NCBI RefSeq assembly: GCF_963860125.1
Contig: NZ_CAWLFA010000001.1
Coordinates: forward strand, 62,001 to 126,000
Origin: Picosynechococcus sp. PCC 7002
Lineage (GTDB): Bacteria > Cyanobacteriota > Cyanobacteriia > Cyanobacteriales > MRBY01
DNA length: 64,000 bases
Direction of reading: 5' to 3'
Shown here: piece after piece, positions 17,599-24,990 of the stretch
Numbering within the stretch: the stretch's first letter is position 1
How the letters are laid out: each line of letters begins with the position of its first letter
Notes under the pieces: model-generated
What the model was told of the DNA's origin: nothing
The model's input: only the letters and a program-made list of their open reading frames with translations
Database searches by the model: none
Program-made: the position numbers and the translations under genes

Positions 17599-17978
17599 TT
17601 GGGATTACTCACTGACCATTGATATTCAGGTATAAACATACCCTGTTCTGGTGGATTTGTTGCTTTTTTTAGGGGGGATTTTGGGAACAATCGTCCGTTG
17701 TCAAGGTTCAGGGATATATCTTGATATTTTCTTTAGGTTTGCGGCGATCGCCAACGGGAAGATAGCCAGGGAGTTGAAGGGTAGGGTTTTTTCAAGATAC
17801 ACTGAGGGCGTTGTCACACCGCCAAACCGACTTCGAGTCACATCAAGCCGCCACCGCGATCGCCACATTTTTTTTGCAGCTTTTTGAATCAATGGAAGAC
17901 TCAAGGAAATGGCTAAGGAGCGGCTGGGGTTGTAAGTGCCTGGAACGCGGTACAGGATTTTAGGAGGCGAATAAAGTC
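17599..17978. other. Divergent intergenic region, eno / rbfA
   Basis: About 380 nt between two divergent starts. It holds a dyad GGTAT-AAAC-ATACC at 17629-17642 near eno, a HIP1 site in the middle, a second GCGATCGC near 17858, a T-rich tract at 17866-17886, and a 23-codon open frame (17892-17963) directly ahead of rbfA. No tRNA-like fold or classic -35/-10 pair was found. Confidence 0.5.
17892..17963 (+). CDS. Possible 23-residue leader peptide of rbfA
   Basis: An ATG at 17892 opens a 23-codon frame with peptide features KWLRSGWGCKCLERGTGF; its TAG stop (17961-17963) is the first three bases of the TAGGAGG Shine-Dalgarno of rbfA. That position would let ribosomes ending the leader gate rbfA initiation. 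I see no convincing ribosome site for the leader itself, and I recognise no family, so expression is uncertain. Confidence 0.3.
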   Translation: MEDSRKWLRSGWGCKCLERGTGF

Positions 17979-18374
17979 ATGGCAAATAGTCGACGGGTAT
18001 CGAAGGTTTCTTCGCTAATCAAGCGGGAAGTGAGTTTGATGCTCATGCAAGATATTAAAGATGACCGAGTTGGGGCGGGCATGGTGAGCATTACTGAAGT
18101 GGAAGTGTCTGGGGACTTGCAGCACGCCAAGATTTTTGTGAGCATCTACGGTTCCGAGGAAGCCCGGGCCGAAACGATGGAAGGACTGCGGGCCAGCCAA
18201 GGATTTGTGCGTCGTACCCTAGGTCAACGGATTCGCCTGCGGCGATCGCCAGAGGTTTTATTCATTGAAGACCGTTCCCTTGAAGAGGGAGACCGGATGA
18301 TCCATCTCATTAACCAACTAGAAATTAAGGATCCAGAGGAACTAGAAGCCCAAGAATCCGAGGAAATGGTGTAG
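17979..18374 (+). CDS. rbfA: 30S ribosome-binding factor A
   Basis: A 131-residue KH-fold factor that binds immature 30S subunits and helps 16S rRNA 5'-end maturation, important in the cold. The start SRRVSKVSSLIKREVSLML, the central VSITEVEVSGDLQHAKIFVS and GFVRRTLGQRIRLRRSPEV are family segments. A strong AGGAGG at 17962-17967 precedes the ATG by 11 nt. The GH3 gene follows within 11 nt, an arrangement I recall from other cyanobacteria. Confidence 0.95.
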   Translation: MANSRRVSKVSSLIKREVSLMLMQDIKDDRVGAGMVSITEVEVSGDLQHAKIFVSIYGSEEARAETMEGLRASQGFVRRTLGQRIRLRRSPEVLFIEDRSLEEGDRMIHLINQLEIKDPEELEAQESEEMV

Positions 18375-18385
18375 CGCCCTTGGTG

Positions 18386-19978
18386 ATGGCTCCCCTCCCC
18401 CCGGTTGAATCCTTGTCTCTCCGCCAGGCGATCGCCCAGATGATCGTTGTGCGGGGGGCAGGCTATCTATTTGACTACGAACGCCCCTACCCCCAGTGGG
18501 AAGCTGATCAAACGACCCTACAACGCTGGATCGAGGCGGGGATCGGTGGCGTAATTCTTCTGGGTGGGAGTGCCGCCGAGGTAGCCCAGAAAACCAAGCA
18601 ATTGCAGAGTTGGGCCGAAATTCCCCTCCTGATTGCCGCAGATATCGAAGAAGGGGTCGGCCAACGGTTTCGCGGTGCGACGGAATTCCCGCCTCCCATG
18701 GCTTTCGGTGAGATTTGGCGCACAGATCCCCACCAGGCGATCGCCCTTGCAGAAACCATGGGTGCAACTACGGCCCAGGAAGCCCTCAGCCTTGGCATCA
18801 ATTGGGTTTTGGCCCCGGTGCTGGATGTGAATAACAATCCCCACAACCCGGTGATCAACATCCGTGCCTTCGGGGAAACGCCGGATCAGGTGAGTGCCTT
18901 GGGTACTGCGTTTATCCGGGGGGCGCAACAATATGCTGTTTTAACGACAGCGAAACATTTTCCGGGCCATGGGGACACGGCAACTGATTCCCACCTCGCG
19001 CTCCCCACCATTTCCCACGATGACACGCGCTTAAATACCGTCGAACTGCCTCCCTTCAAGGCCGCTATCCAAGGGGGCGTAGATGCGGTGATGAATGCCC
19101 ACCTCATGATCCCCGCTTGGGATCAACAATATCCAGCAACCCTTTCGCCAGCAATTCTTACGGGCCAACTGCGGCACAAGCTGGGGTTTAAAGGGTTAAT
19201 TGTCACCGATGCGTTGGTCATGGGAGGAATTACCCAGTTTGCGGCTCCTGATACCGTTGTTGTCCAGGCGATCGCCGCTGGGGCGGATATTCTCCTGATG
19301 CCTCCCGATGTGGACGGAGCGATTATTGCCATCGAAACGGCGATCAAAACAGGTCAACTTTCAGAAAGTCGCATCTATGAATCCGTAGAACGAATTTGGC
19401 AGGCCAAGCAAAAAATCCTTACGGCAACACCATCAACTTTTCCCCAGGGGATCAGCGGGGATCGCCCGGAAACGAGAAAAACCGTTGCCATGGTGCTGGA
19501 AAGAGCGACTAAACATCAAAAATCCCTCGTAAAAATATCAAGTTTTCCTGACAATTTTGCGCGCAACTTAATTGTGGTGGATTCAGTTTTAAAAAGCCCT
19601 TTTTTGCGTCCCAATTGTCCGGCGATCGCCATTCCCCAACGCCACGGTTATGCCGCTGAAATTGTCGAATTAAAAACGCTCCCTCGCCTGCAGTTAGAAG
19701 CGATCCCTACCCTTATCCAGTGTTTTCTTCGGGGTAATCCCTTTACAGAAAAACTGGCAGATCCCATCGATGTTCTCCAAAAAATTGCCGCCCAAATACC
19801 GTTACAGGGCGTTATCTTTTACGGTAGTCCCTACTTCCTCGAAGCTTTACAAACGACTTTGCCAGAAATTCCCTGGTGGTTTAGCTATGGTCAAATGGCG
19901 ATCGCCCAAGCCGAAATCTGTACATCCCTCTGGGAAGAAGCGCCCCAAGCGGCTCCCAGCGCCGCCGAATTCATTTAA
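18386..19978 (+). CDS. Glycoside hydrolase family 3 beta-N-acetylhexosaminidase
   Basis: A 530-residue GH3 protein of the NagZ type, which in other bacteria frees GlcNAc from peptidoglycan fragments during recycling. The TIM-barrel part (to about 350) shows AADIEEGVGQRF, the KHFPGHGDTATDSH loop with the catalytic His/Asp pair, and VTDALVMGGI with the nucleophile Asp. A further 180 residues at the C-terminus are not needed by short NagZ proteins and recall longer cyanobacterial forms. TTG (18380), GTG (18383) and ATG (18386) are possible starts; I take the ATG. It shares the rbfA transcript. Confidence 0.85.
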   Translation: MAPLPPVESLSLRQAIAQMIVVRGAGYLFDYERPYPQWEADQTTLQRWIEAGIGGVILLGGSAAEVAQKTKQLQSWAEIPLLIAADIEEGVGQRFRGATEFPPPMAFGEIWRTDPHQAIALAETMGATTAQEALSLGINWVLAPVLDVNNNPHNPVINIRAFGETPDQVSALGTAFIRGAQQYAVLTTAKHFPGHGDTATDSHLALPTISHDDTRLNTVELPPFKAAIQGGVDAVMNAHLMIPAWDQQYPATLSPAILTGQLRHKLGFKGLIVTDALVMGGITQFAAPDTVVVQAIAAGADILLMPPDVDGAIIAIETAIKTGQLSESRIYESVERIWQAKQKILTATPSTFPQGISGDRPETRKTVAMVLERATKHQKSLVKISSFPDNFARNLIVVDSVLKSPFLRPNCPAIAIPQRHGYAAEIVELKTLPRLQLEAIPTLIQCFLRGNPFTEKLADPIDVLQKIAAQIPLQGVIFYGSPYFLEALQTTLPEIPWWFSYGQMAIAQAEICTSLWEEAPQAAPSAAEFI

Positions 19979-20077
19979 AAAGTTCGTCGGACGTTGGACA
20001 ACGGATAATCAAACCTTAATGATCTTTGATTACATTACTTAAAGTTTCGCTAAAAACGTTATTGATAAGTATTGAAA

Positions 20078-20097
20078 TATACAGCGTTTTCTGTATA
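20078..20097. promoter_or_regulatory. Perfect dyad upstream of the DUF4327 pair
   Basis: TATACAG and CTGTATA form a perfect 7-bp inverted repeat with a 6-nt centre (CGTTTT), 68 nt before the first DUF4327 start. It does not fit the LexA or NtcA consensus of cyanobacteria. No T-run follows, so it is more likely an operator than a terminator. Confidence 0.45.
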
Positions 20098-20164
20098 GCA
20101 ATGCCTTGCATAATCCAATAGAATAGGCATGGAACAAACATCAGCCACCCAAGAGGTAAATCCT

Positions 20165-20413
20165 ATGACCACCACGACAATGCCTCCGGCGTCTCCTACC
20201 CCAAAACATTTTTCTATTGAAATGCTCAAGGACGAAGCCCGTCAGTTGGTCGAATCAGGAACAGTAGACTGCTGCCAGCCCATTTATGTCCTCTGTCAGT
20301 TCATTCCAGCCCGGGAATGGGTTTGCGTAGAATGTGAACTTGAACGAAATGGTTTTCTTCTCCGGGATCAAATTGCGGATCTAAATCCAGCCCAATGCTG
20401 GTCTGATGACTAA
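20165..20413 (+). CDS. DUF4327 family protein, copy 1
   Basis: An 82-residue protein; residues 18-80 fit the cyanobacterial DUF4327 family as I recall it: DEARQLVESGTV, QPIYVLCQFIPAREW and ELERNGFLLRD. Function unknown. I use the ATG at 20165, with AAGAGG 8 nt upstream, rather than 20129, which has no ribosome site and would sit near the likely transcription start. The N-terminus is a Thr/Pro-rich tail missing from copy 2. A related gene begins 67 nt downstream, giving a tandem pair. Confidence 0.75.
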   Translation: MTTTTMPPASPTPKHFSIEMLKDEARQLVESGTVDCCQPIYVLCQFIPAREWVCVECELERNGFLLRDQIADLNPAQCWSDD

Positions 20414-20480
20414 ATAAATTCACTGTTGTCGGTATCTGGGTGCGCTGCCCAACGCCGACCATTTCCTTGGATGACTTTCC

Positions 20481-20723
20481 ATGACTCAATCTGTCTTTGC
20501 ATTGCGATCGCCTTTCTTTTTTTCATTGGGACAAATTCGCGATGAAGTAAAACAATTAGTCGAGCAAAATCGCATCAGTCGTCAACAGCCTCTCTATAGC
20601 CTTTGTGAATATATTCCTCCCCGCGAGTGGCACTGCATCGAAGTCGAGCTAGAACGCTGCGGCTTTCTTCTCCGGGACTGCATCGGGGATTTGTTAGGGG
20701 CAGAGCGATGGGAGAACGATTAA
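20481..20723 (+). CDS. DUF4327 family protein, copy 2
   Basis: An 80-residue paralogue of the preceding gene: DEVKQLVEQNRISRQQPLYS, then CEYIPPREWHC and ELERCGFLLRD. By eye about 33 of 58 aligned residues are identical to copy 1, so the pair is an old tandem duplication. Conserved Cys and Trp positions (LC, REW, C two residues later) are kept in both. Role unknown. It ends before a terminator that serves the opposite strand. Confidence 0.75.
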   Translation: MTQSVFALRSPFFFSLGQIRDEVKQLVEQNRISRQQPLYSLCEYIPPREWHCIEVELERCGFLLRDCIGDLLGAERWEND

Positions 20724-20764
20724 ACGATTAATTGCTCTCGTCATTCTTGCTCTAGGGAATAGAC

Positions 20765-20794
20765 AAAAAAATAGGGCAGCAATTTTAACTGCCC
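20765..20794 (-). terminator. Intrinsic terminator of the phasin-like gene
   Basis: On the minus strand GGGCAG and CTGCCC pair around a 9-nt loop and are followed by TATTTTTT. It lies 50 nt past the stop at 20844. Confidence 0.8.
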
Positions 20795-20843
20795 CAAGCG
20801 GTTGGACTCACGTAAGATTTACCGACAGCTCCGCACTCGATGC

Positions 20844-21233
20844 CTAGTTTGGTTCGTTTTCTTGTTTGTCCTGACGGAGCGCCGCAAGCTCGCTTTTGAG
20901 GGTGACAATTTGATCTGTTAGATTCTTTAGTTCGTTTTGCAGATCGCTATCTTTTACTTCCGTTGCCGTGGTCACGATTTCTTGGGTACCGGGTTCCCTG
21001 GCGGCTTTGTCTTGCTGGAAGATTTTTTCGAGGAATTTACGGGCTTCTTGCTCGGTCATTTCACCTTTTTCTGACCATTCTTCGGCGCGATTTTGAAGCT
21101 CTGTGCGAAATTCAGAAATTGTCACTTCCCGTTTGGTGGGATCTTGGATCGTTTCGACTAAGGTAGCAGCGGCCCCAACGGTGACATGGAAGCCCTTTTG
21201 AAACAGTTCAAAGAAGTTTGTGGATGTACTCAT
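20844..21233 (-). CDS. Phasin-like coiled-coil protein
   Basis: A 129-residue protein starting STSTNFFELFQKGFHVTVGA, followed by an amphipathic helix and a long charged helical part (residues 85-125, LQNELKNLTDQIVTLKSELA) with heptad spacing typical of a coiled coil. It resembles small cyanobacterial phasin-family proteins that coat granules or regulate polymer synthesis, but no polyhydroxyalkanoate gene is nearby, so the label is only structural. It has its own terminator, so it is probably a single-gene unit. Confidence 0.5.
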   Translation of the reverse strand: MSTSTNFFELFQKGFHVTVGAAATLVETIQDPTKREVTISEFRTELQNRAEEWSEKGEMTEQEARKFLEKIFQQDKAAREPGTQEIVTTATEVKDSDLQNELKNLTDQIVTLKSELAALRQDKQENEPN

Positions 21234-21335
21234 GGCAACAGTTTTCTCGCTTGAGGGATTGAGATGGGACTAGAAAATTGCATTATTTATGTTTAGCCTA
21301 GCGCACCGCCACAAAAATCGCTGTTATCTTTCACA

Positions 21336-21683
21336 CTAATCGGCCTGGGCCAGATAATTCTCTAAATCTTCGATTAAACGGGGTAATTCTGCTTCGCTGG
21401 TGAGCCGAATCCGGTCATCCCGGAGGGTGATCAATACCTTGGCGGCGAAGGGACTGGGGTAAATATTCGGATTGCAAAAAATCTCTAAAAAAATGTCCCC
21501 GGTGTACTGATAATTCATGGATTCTTGGGGCTGAGGACGGCCTTTGGGGTTACTATTGCCGGCGATCGCCTTCATGCTGTGCATCAGTTGAGCGATTTCT
21601 GCCTTGAGAGTTTGGGCGGCAGTGCTGGTGAACCGAAAGGTGACAGAACCTTGTAATAAATTGAGGGTGAGGGGCGTTGACAT
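21336..21683 (-). CDS. Conserved hypothetical protein
   Basis: A 115-residue protein I cannot name. It begins PLTLNLLQGSVTFRFTSTAA and holds an alternating strand/helix pattern, with a central YTGDIFLEIFCNPNIYPS segment and a C-terminal helix rich in Leu and Glu. No signal peptide, membrane helix or metal motif. It looks like a cytosolic alpha/beta protein of the kind conserved among cyanobacteria. It sits between the phasin-like and channel genes, with 100-nt gaps on both sides. Confidence 0.55.
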   Translation of the reverse strand: MSTPLTLNLLQGSVTFRFTSTAAQTLKAEIAQLMHSMKAIAGNSNPKGRPQPQESMNYQYTGDIFLEIFCNPNIYPSPFAAKVLITLRDDRIRLTSEAELPRLIEDLENYLAQAD

Positions 21684-21786
21684 TCTGTTAGTTTAAACTC
21701 GAAAAAATAACGATGGTTTCATCATAGGAATTCCTGGGGCGATCGCCAATTTTTTGTGATCTTTTATTGAGCAATGTCGCTGAATG

Positions 21787-22586
21787 CTAATTTAATTGAT
21801 TTTGCCGGAGGGCTGTGCCACATCGCTTACAAAATTGAGCATCTTGATCATGAAAAGCTAGACCACATTTTGTGCAGTCGATTTCCTGTTGATTCGCACT
21901 TTTGAGAAACTGGCGCACTAAATCCCCTAACTGCCAAGGAATCACCGCAATCCCCGTGAGAATCATCGTTAAAGTCACGACTTTGCCAATGTCTGAAATG
22001 GGCGTTTTATCGCCGAAACCCACTGTAGTCATCGTCACCACAGCAAAATATAAAGCATCTAAAAAATTGCCAAAAACAGCGGGATTAATGTCATGTTCAA
22101 CTTGATAAATTAGGCCAGAGTAAACAAAGATAATTGTAAACAAGGTCAGGAGAATTCGGCTGAGAATAATGCTGTCTTCGGCCTTGATCTTGAAAATCGA
22201 GATTTCTAGGCGAAAAAATCGGATCAAGCGTAGTAATCGAAACCAGCGGAACAGCCGCACAAAACGAATGTCGAGGAAGCCGAAAAATAACGGGGCGATC
22301 GCCAACAGATCAAGGTAGGAAAAAAGCTAAAAATAAACTTCCGAGGTTCAGCGGCGCCCACACAGCGGCAGCAATATTCCACGGCAAATAAAATCAAAAT
22401 GCCTGTATCTAAATAATCCAAATATTGTGCCCAAACCGTTGGCAAAGGATAGGTTTGCGCCACAAAAATCCCCGACGAAATGAAAATCAGTCCACACAAA
22501 GCCAAATTGAGGAGGCGGCCTGTGCCACTGTCAAAATCATCGAGATAACGGCCTAGTCTTAATCGCCAAGGCAATTGGCTTTCCAT
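21787..22586 (-). pseudogene. Voltage-gated-type potassium channel, frameshifted
   Basis: Two minus-strand frames together make one six-helix channel. The first (from ATG 22586) gives helices S1-S2 up to RKFIFSFF; the second continues YLDLLAIAPLFFGFLDI with an S4 sensor (Arg every third residue in RFVRLFRWFRLLRLIRFFR), the pore signature TMTTVGFGDKTP, S6, and a C-terminal zinc ribbon (CTKC...CKRCG). The frame is lost at a run of six T on the coding strand (22320-22325); seven T would restore a 266-residue protein. It may be a true mutation, an assembly error, or slippage. TVGFGD suggests K+ selectivity. It starts 13 nt after the copper chaperone gene. Confidence 0.8.
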
Positions 22587-22599
22587 CGGAATTTCTTGC

Positions 22600-22794
22600 C
22601 TAGGCGGGAGTATGGCCTGCTTCGGTAATAATGTTTTTTAAGGCCGTTTCAGAAAGCGTTGTCTGAATCGAAACTACTTTACTGGGAATATCGACGGCAA
22701 CTTGGGCCTTTTGATCATGATTTTGGATGGCTTTTGTAATGGTTTGACCGCAGACTTCACAAGCGATTGTCGGCACAGTAATTGTAAATTCCAT
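22600..22794 (-). CDS. atx1: Atx1-like copper chaperone (HMA domain)
   Basis: A 64-residue heavy-metal-associated domain. The metal site is ACEVC with C12 and C15, and H61 sits at the position of the copper-modulating His61 of Synechocystis Atx1, which the whole sequence strongly resembles (TVPTIACE start, EAGH end). Atx1 carries Cu(I) to the P-type ATPases that supply thylakoid plastocyanin and cytochrome oxidase. It is the first gene of a unit with the channel 13 nt downstream. A perfect AT-rich dyad lies 58 nt upstream and may control it. Confidence 0.85.
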   Translation of the reverse strand: MEFTITVPTIACEVCGQTITKAIQNHDQKAQVAVDIPSKVVSIQTTLSETALKNIITEAGHTPA

Positions 22795-22851
22795 AAATAT
22801 TAAAAAATAACGGTTTACGGTAAGTATTTAGTCAGTTTTAAAGCCTTTCGT

Positions 22852-22867
22852 TTGAAATTGATTTCAA
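22852..22867. promoter_or_regulatory. Perfect 16-bp dyad upstream of atx1
   Basis: TTGAAAT and ATTTCAA pair perfectly around TG, 58 nt before the atx1 start and 2 nt past the stop of the neighbouring gene. The TGAA/TTCA core recalls ArsR/SmtB-type metal-sensor operators; weak AT pairing and no T-run argue against a terminator. Confidence 0.4.
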
Positions 22868-22869
22868 TG

Positions 22870-23562
22870 TTAGTTTAGTAACTTACGCCAGGTTTGAGCA
22901 CCAACAATGCCATCTCCATCTAATTTCAAGGCAGTTTGAGCCGCAATGACAGCGATGCGAGTATTCGGGCCAAAAATACCATCGATACGGCCTGTGTAAT
23001 AGCCCAATGCTTGCAGGCGAGTTTGCAAAAGTTTCACCGAATCCCCTTCCATGCCTTCCTTTAACAGGGGCAGCGTATCTGGATCTGTGCTGGTGGCCGT
23101 TTGATTTGTGCTGGAGCTGGGAGCTGCCTCGGCATCAGTTGCTTCCTGGGCTGGGGTTGCAGGGGTTTCGTTCTGGGCTGTTGTTGGGCTACTGGCTGTT
23201 GGAGTTGGGGCTTGTTCCTCAGCAACGGGTAAATTCGCCGCCGAAATCGGAAATAATGTCTCCCAAGTGGTGCGATCCATGACTCCGGTCTGGGGGATTT
23301 GGGCCGCCTTTTGAAATTGGTAGACTGCGATCACCGTCGCTTCGTCATAGGTACCCGTGGTTTCGCCGCTGTAGTAGCCCAGCAGTCGCAGGGTGGTTTG
23401 CAGCTCCTGAACCACAGTCCCCGTACTGCCAATGCGCAATTCTGGTCGGGGAGATTGGGCGCTGACCAGGGGGCTAAGACCGAGGCTGCTTGCTAAAATC
23501 AGAGCCGTCGATAGACCTAAATTTAAAACGGTTTGACGCGCAGACATGACGATTTTCTTCAT
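22870..23562 (-). CDS. Exported protein with two peptidoglycan-binding domains
   Basis: A 230-residue secreted protein. Residues 1-36 form a Sec signal peptide (hydrophobic LSTALILASSLGLSPLV, cleavage near VSAQ). Two PG_binding_1 repeats follow: residues 40-107 (GTVVQELQTTLRLLGYY, QFQKAAQIPQTGVMD) and 168-229 (VKLLQTRLQALGYYTG, ALKLDGDGIVGAQTW), joined by a Pro/Thr/Ala/Glu-rich linker. There is no enzymatic domain, so it probably only binds the cell wall. It begins 23 nt after the M16-like gene, implying a shared transcript. Confidence 0.85.
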   Translation of the reverse strand: MKKIVMSARQTVLNLGLSTALILASSLGLSPLVSAQSPRPELRIGSTGTVVQELQTTLRLLGYYSGETTGTYDEATVIAVYQFQKAAQIPQTGVMDRTTWETLFPISAANLPVAEEQAPTPTASSPTTAQNETPATPAQEATDAEAAPSSSTNQTATSTDPDTLPLLKEGMEGDSVKLLQTRLQALGYYTGRIDGIFGPNTRIAVIAAQTALKLDGDGIVGAQTWRKLLN

Positions 23563-23585
23563 GATGTTTAGGAGGCGATCGCCTT

Positions 23586-24875
23586 TTACGATAGCTGAAG
23601 ATCTTCGATCAGGGAAAGGGCCGTTTGGGAGCCCACCACCGACACATAGGGATGGTGAAAATGACGTTGGGCTGCCTGGTGGGTTTCCGTCGTTGTAATC
23701 TTTTCGACGTGGTGCTGGAAAGCTTGATCAAAGTCGATGCCGAGGCCAATGCTCTCATACCAGCCAAAAATTTGTGCCAATTCAGCATTGGTCTGTTTCC
23801 CCAGGGCATACTGGCCGAGGAGTTTATTCTTCGCAATTTGCAAATCCGCTTCCGACAGGGGAGCCGTCACCAGCCGTTGGATTTCTTGGTGTAATCCATT
23901 CAAGGCGATCGCCGTATTTTGGGGGGCCGTACCAATGTAGGTAATAAATTGGGATTGACTCAAGCGCGTGGGAAAAAACGCCGACACGTCATAGGCAAGC
24001 CCTTGTTTTTCTCGCAATTCCACAAACAGCCGACTAGATAGTCCATTACCCAAATAAGTGCTGAGGAGTTTCAAGGCAAAAAAATCATCATCGGCCACCG
24101 TTCCCGTCAGATAACCCAAGATAATGATCGCCTGTTGACTCTCTTTTTCCTTTGTCCACACCCCTCCCTGGGGCTGTAGGGGCGCAATTTCTAAGCTTGG
24201 TAGCGGCGTTGTCGGGTTTTGCCAATCCCCCAAGGTTTGTTCCACGATTGCCTCTGCCTGTTCGAGGGTCAGCCGACCGGAGAGGCTAATCACCAAATTG
24301 TCTGGCCGGAAATGGGTTTGGTGGGCCTGTTGTAAATCTGCAGCCGTGAATCGCGCCACCGTTTCTGCCGTCCCTAAAATAGATTGGCCGTAGGGATGCT
24401 GGGGATACATCTGGCTCCGGAGGAGGTCATAGGCCACATTAAAGGGCTGCTCCATTTGGGAACGGATATTTTGTAGGGTAATTTTGCGCTCTAACTCTAC
24501 TTCTTCGGGGGGGAAAGTCGGTTCCCGGAGGATTTCTGCTGCTAGCTTGAAAATTGTATAAAAATCCTTTGTGACGGTTTTGAGACTCAGGGCCACATAA
24601 TCGTTGGACGCACTCGCGCCGAGGCTCGCCCCGATGGATTCAATCTGCTCGGCAATTTCAACGGCACTGTAACGGCTTGTTCCCTTCGTGATCACTGCTG
24701 CCAAGAGATGAAATAGCCCCGCTTGGTCGAGGGATTCCCAGCGTCCGCCCGCCTGGGGAAAAAATAAGCGCGCTGCCACCAAGTCTGCCACAGGATTTTC
24801 CGTCACAATTAGGGTAATGCCATTTTTGAGGACGGTGCGGTGGGTCATTTGGGGAGATGCGGGGCTAGCAACCAT
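23586..24875 (-). CDS. M16 peptidase-fold protein lacking the zinc motif
   Basis: A 429-residue two-domain insulinase/MPP-like protein. The site that should read HxxEH is HLLAAV here, so the zinc and catalytic Glu are missing. The rest is intact: ALSLKTVTKDF, the substrate region LREKQGLAYDVSAFF, and conserved HFRPDNLVISLSG. By family this is the inactive subunit that pairs with a catalytic partner, as in MPP-alpha or many cyanobacterial gene pairs. The partner is not adjacent, so it must lie elsewhere or be absent. It precedes the peptidoglycan-binding gene by 23 nt. Confidence 0.85.
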   Translation of the reverse strand: MVASPASPQMTHRTVLKNGITLIVTENPVADLVAARLFFPQAGGRWESLDQAGLFHLLAAVITKGTSRYSAVEIAEQIESIGASLGASASNDYVALSLKTVTKDFYTIFKLAAEILREPTFPPEEVELERKITLQNIRSQMEQPFNVAYDLLRSQMYPQHPYGQSILGTAETVARFTAADLQQAHQTHFRPDNLVISLSGRLTLEQAEAIVEQTLGDWQNPTTPLPSLEIAPLQPQGGVWTKEKESQQAIIILGYLTGTVADDDFFALKLLSTYLGNGLSSRLFVELREKQGLAYDVSAFFPTRLSQSQFITYIGTAPQNTAIALNGLHQEIQRLVTAPLSEADLQIAKNKLLGQYALGKQTNAELAQIFGWYESIGLGIDFDQAFQHHVEKITTTETHQAAQRHFHHPYVSVVGSQTALSLIEDLQLS

Positions 24876-24990
24876 GAGCAGAGGAGACTTTCCGAAAAAG
24901 AACGCTGGCGTTTCACTTTAGCAAATTCCTGGGGTGAGGAACGCTGCAAGGTACGCTATTTGAGAAAAGCGATAAAAATATTTACTGACT

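Noticed and set aside
17651..17887. 78-codon frame in the eno-rbfA gap
   Set aside because: No ribosome site or family; composition matches intergenic sequence.
20078..20097. Dyad as an NtcA or LexA box
   Set aside because: The half-sites do not give GTA-N8-TAC or the cyanobacterial LexA pattern.
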